Assembly: GCA_002369325.1 (NCBI GenBank)
Contig: DFDU01000115.1
Span: forward strand, 1-6,901
DNA from: Lachnospiraceae bacterium UBA3820
GTDB taxonomy: Bacteria; Bacillota; Clostridia; Lachnospirales; Lachnospiraceae
Direction of reading: 5' to 3'
Length of the DNA stretch: 6,901 nucleotides
Position numbers and translations under genes: made by a program
The notes under the pieces: model-generated
Database searches by the model: none
Seen by the model: the letters and a program-made list of their open reading frames with translations, nothing else
What the model was told of the DNA's origin: nothing
Shown here: positions 6,228-6,901 of the stretch, piece by piece
Numbering within the stretch: the first letter of the stretch is position 1
Layout: each line of letters begins with the position of its first letter

Positions 6228-6901
6228 CTATCCATTGACCAGCTTCAGAAACTTCTTATCGTTCATCTGTTCATTCGTGACATACTCCCCATCATGAAAC
6301 AGAGCATAATTCGTGATAGGAGTTGGAGCATTCTGAGCTTCATCCCTATTCTCTATATGAATTGCCCGGAATGGGATACCGTTCTCTTTAGCTGTCTGTT
6401 CCAAGACCGGAACATACTTTGCATTGAAAGGACATTGGCTTGTATAGTACAAAACATATCCCTTCTCATCTATATGCGGATGTTTGGCGCATTCTTTGAA
6501 TCGCGGTGCGTCCGCCTTCTTGTCAAACGGCAAATACCAAAGCCGGATACCATTATCTGCCTCATCCGCAACGGTAAAGCTTTTGTACTTCAGAAACTTT
6601 GGATCAGCCAGAAACGGCTTTTTCTTAGCTGCACATAAAATACAAAGCCCCTTCTTACCTTTTCCTTTACTATCTTCGATGCAGGCAGTAAGCAGATCCG
6701 TGGAATATCCATGCCCTTTGAAAGAGCCGGACACCCATAAGCAGTCAATATACATATATCCATCCGCTTCAATCGGAACCCATGCGTTTTCCGCAGGGAT
6801 ATATTCAATAAAGCACTTGCCGCGCTCCACGCTCTTCAGGAAAACAAGTCCTTCATCAAACCTGTCAGCCAGCCATGCCTTCTTTGAAGATACCTGCACA
6901 T
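6228..6901 (-). CDS. GNAT family N-acetyltransferase with C-terminal YoaP-like domain (5' end outside window)
   Basis: About 223 codons are visible, ending in TAG at 6228-6230. The frame is open to the right edge. The only in-window start is a GTG at 6899 with no visible ribosome site, and homologues as I remember them are about 250 residues, so roughly 25-30 N-terminal residues are probably missing. Counting from that GTG, residues about 10-125 form a GNAT fold: FIEYIPAENAWVPIEADGY (30-48), strand YIDCLWVSGSF (50-60) and the acetyl-CoA loop KGHGYSTDLL (61-70). KKKPFLADPKFLKYKSF (92-108) is typical of the YoaP group. The C-terminal part (about 143-223) has a thioredoxin-like start, YVLYYTSQCPF (148-158), with a single cysteine C156, then NAPTPITNYALFHDGEYVTNE (190-210), the YoaP-like domain. 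Substrate unknown; a cytoplasmic acetyltransferase is expected. It is upstream of the operon promoter and appears unrelated in function. Confidence 0.9.
   Translation of the reverse strand, partial: VQVSSKKAWLADRFDEGLVFLKSVERGKCFIEYIPAENAWVPIEADGYMYIDCLWVSGSFKGHGYSTDLLTACIEDSKGKGKKGLCILCAAKKKPFLADPKFLKYKSFTVADEADNGIRLWYLPFDKKADAPRFKECAKHPHIDEKGYVLYYTSQCPFNAKYVPVLEQTAKENGIPFRAIHIENRDEAQNAPTPITNYALFHDGEYVTNEQMNDKKFLKLVNG

Noticed and set aside
6294..6638. 114-codon open frame on the plus strand
   Set aside because: Shadow of the GNAT/YoaP-like gene on the other strand; no recognisable domain.
6899..6901. ATG at the right edge as a gene start
   Set aside because: It is out of frame with the acetyltransferase; the true start of that gene is expected beyond the window.

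Overview
The window looks like AT-rich Clostridia DNA, most probably a gut or rumen Lachnospiraceae (Roseburia/Butyrivibrio-like). This is inferred from the protein families: large cytoplasmic PAS-GGDEF-EAL proteins, PAS-HisKA kinases, a 7TMR-DISM-like receptor and a YoaP-type acetyltransferase. Strong Shine-Dalgarno sites and AT-rich spacers fit the same group. All genes lie on the minus strand, so transcription runs from the right edge to the left edge.

Right part (6901 down to about 6163): the 3' portion of a GNAT/YoaP-like acetyltransferase whose start lies outside the window. Its stop codon overlaps a strong ribosome binding site for a 17-codon open frame of unknown meaning. The 6070-6227 gap also carries a convincing sigma-A type promoter (TAGACA, 18 bp, TATCAT with an extended -10) that fires leftward.

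Middle and left part (6069 down to 1): four tightly spaced genes form one apparent signalling operon. They are (i) a PAS-GGDEF-EAL-PAS-PAS protein, (ii) a membrane receptor with an extracellular beta-rich domain and a bundle of about five C-terminal membrane helices but no effector domain, (iii) a REC-GGDEF-EAL response regulator, and (iv) the N-terminal part of a soluble PAS-HisKA histidine kinase cut by the left edge. No terminator is visible between them; the gaps are 61, 6 and 54 bp.

Both GGDEF domains have lost the catalytic signature (GQDHF and NADTF), while both EAL domains keep every expected metal-binding and catalytic residue. The operon therefore reads as a c-di-GMP degradation module. 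One phosphodiesterase is probably controlled by PAS domains and the other by phosphorylation of its REC domain, with the histidine kinase as the obvious candidate donor and the membrane protein as the candidate external sensor. That wiring is inference from gene order. The most unusual point is that receptor, kinase and output are separate polypeptides, although in relatives the receptor part is usually fused to its output domain.
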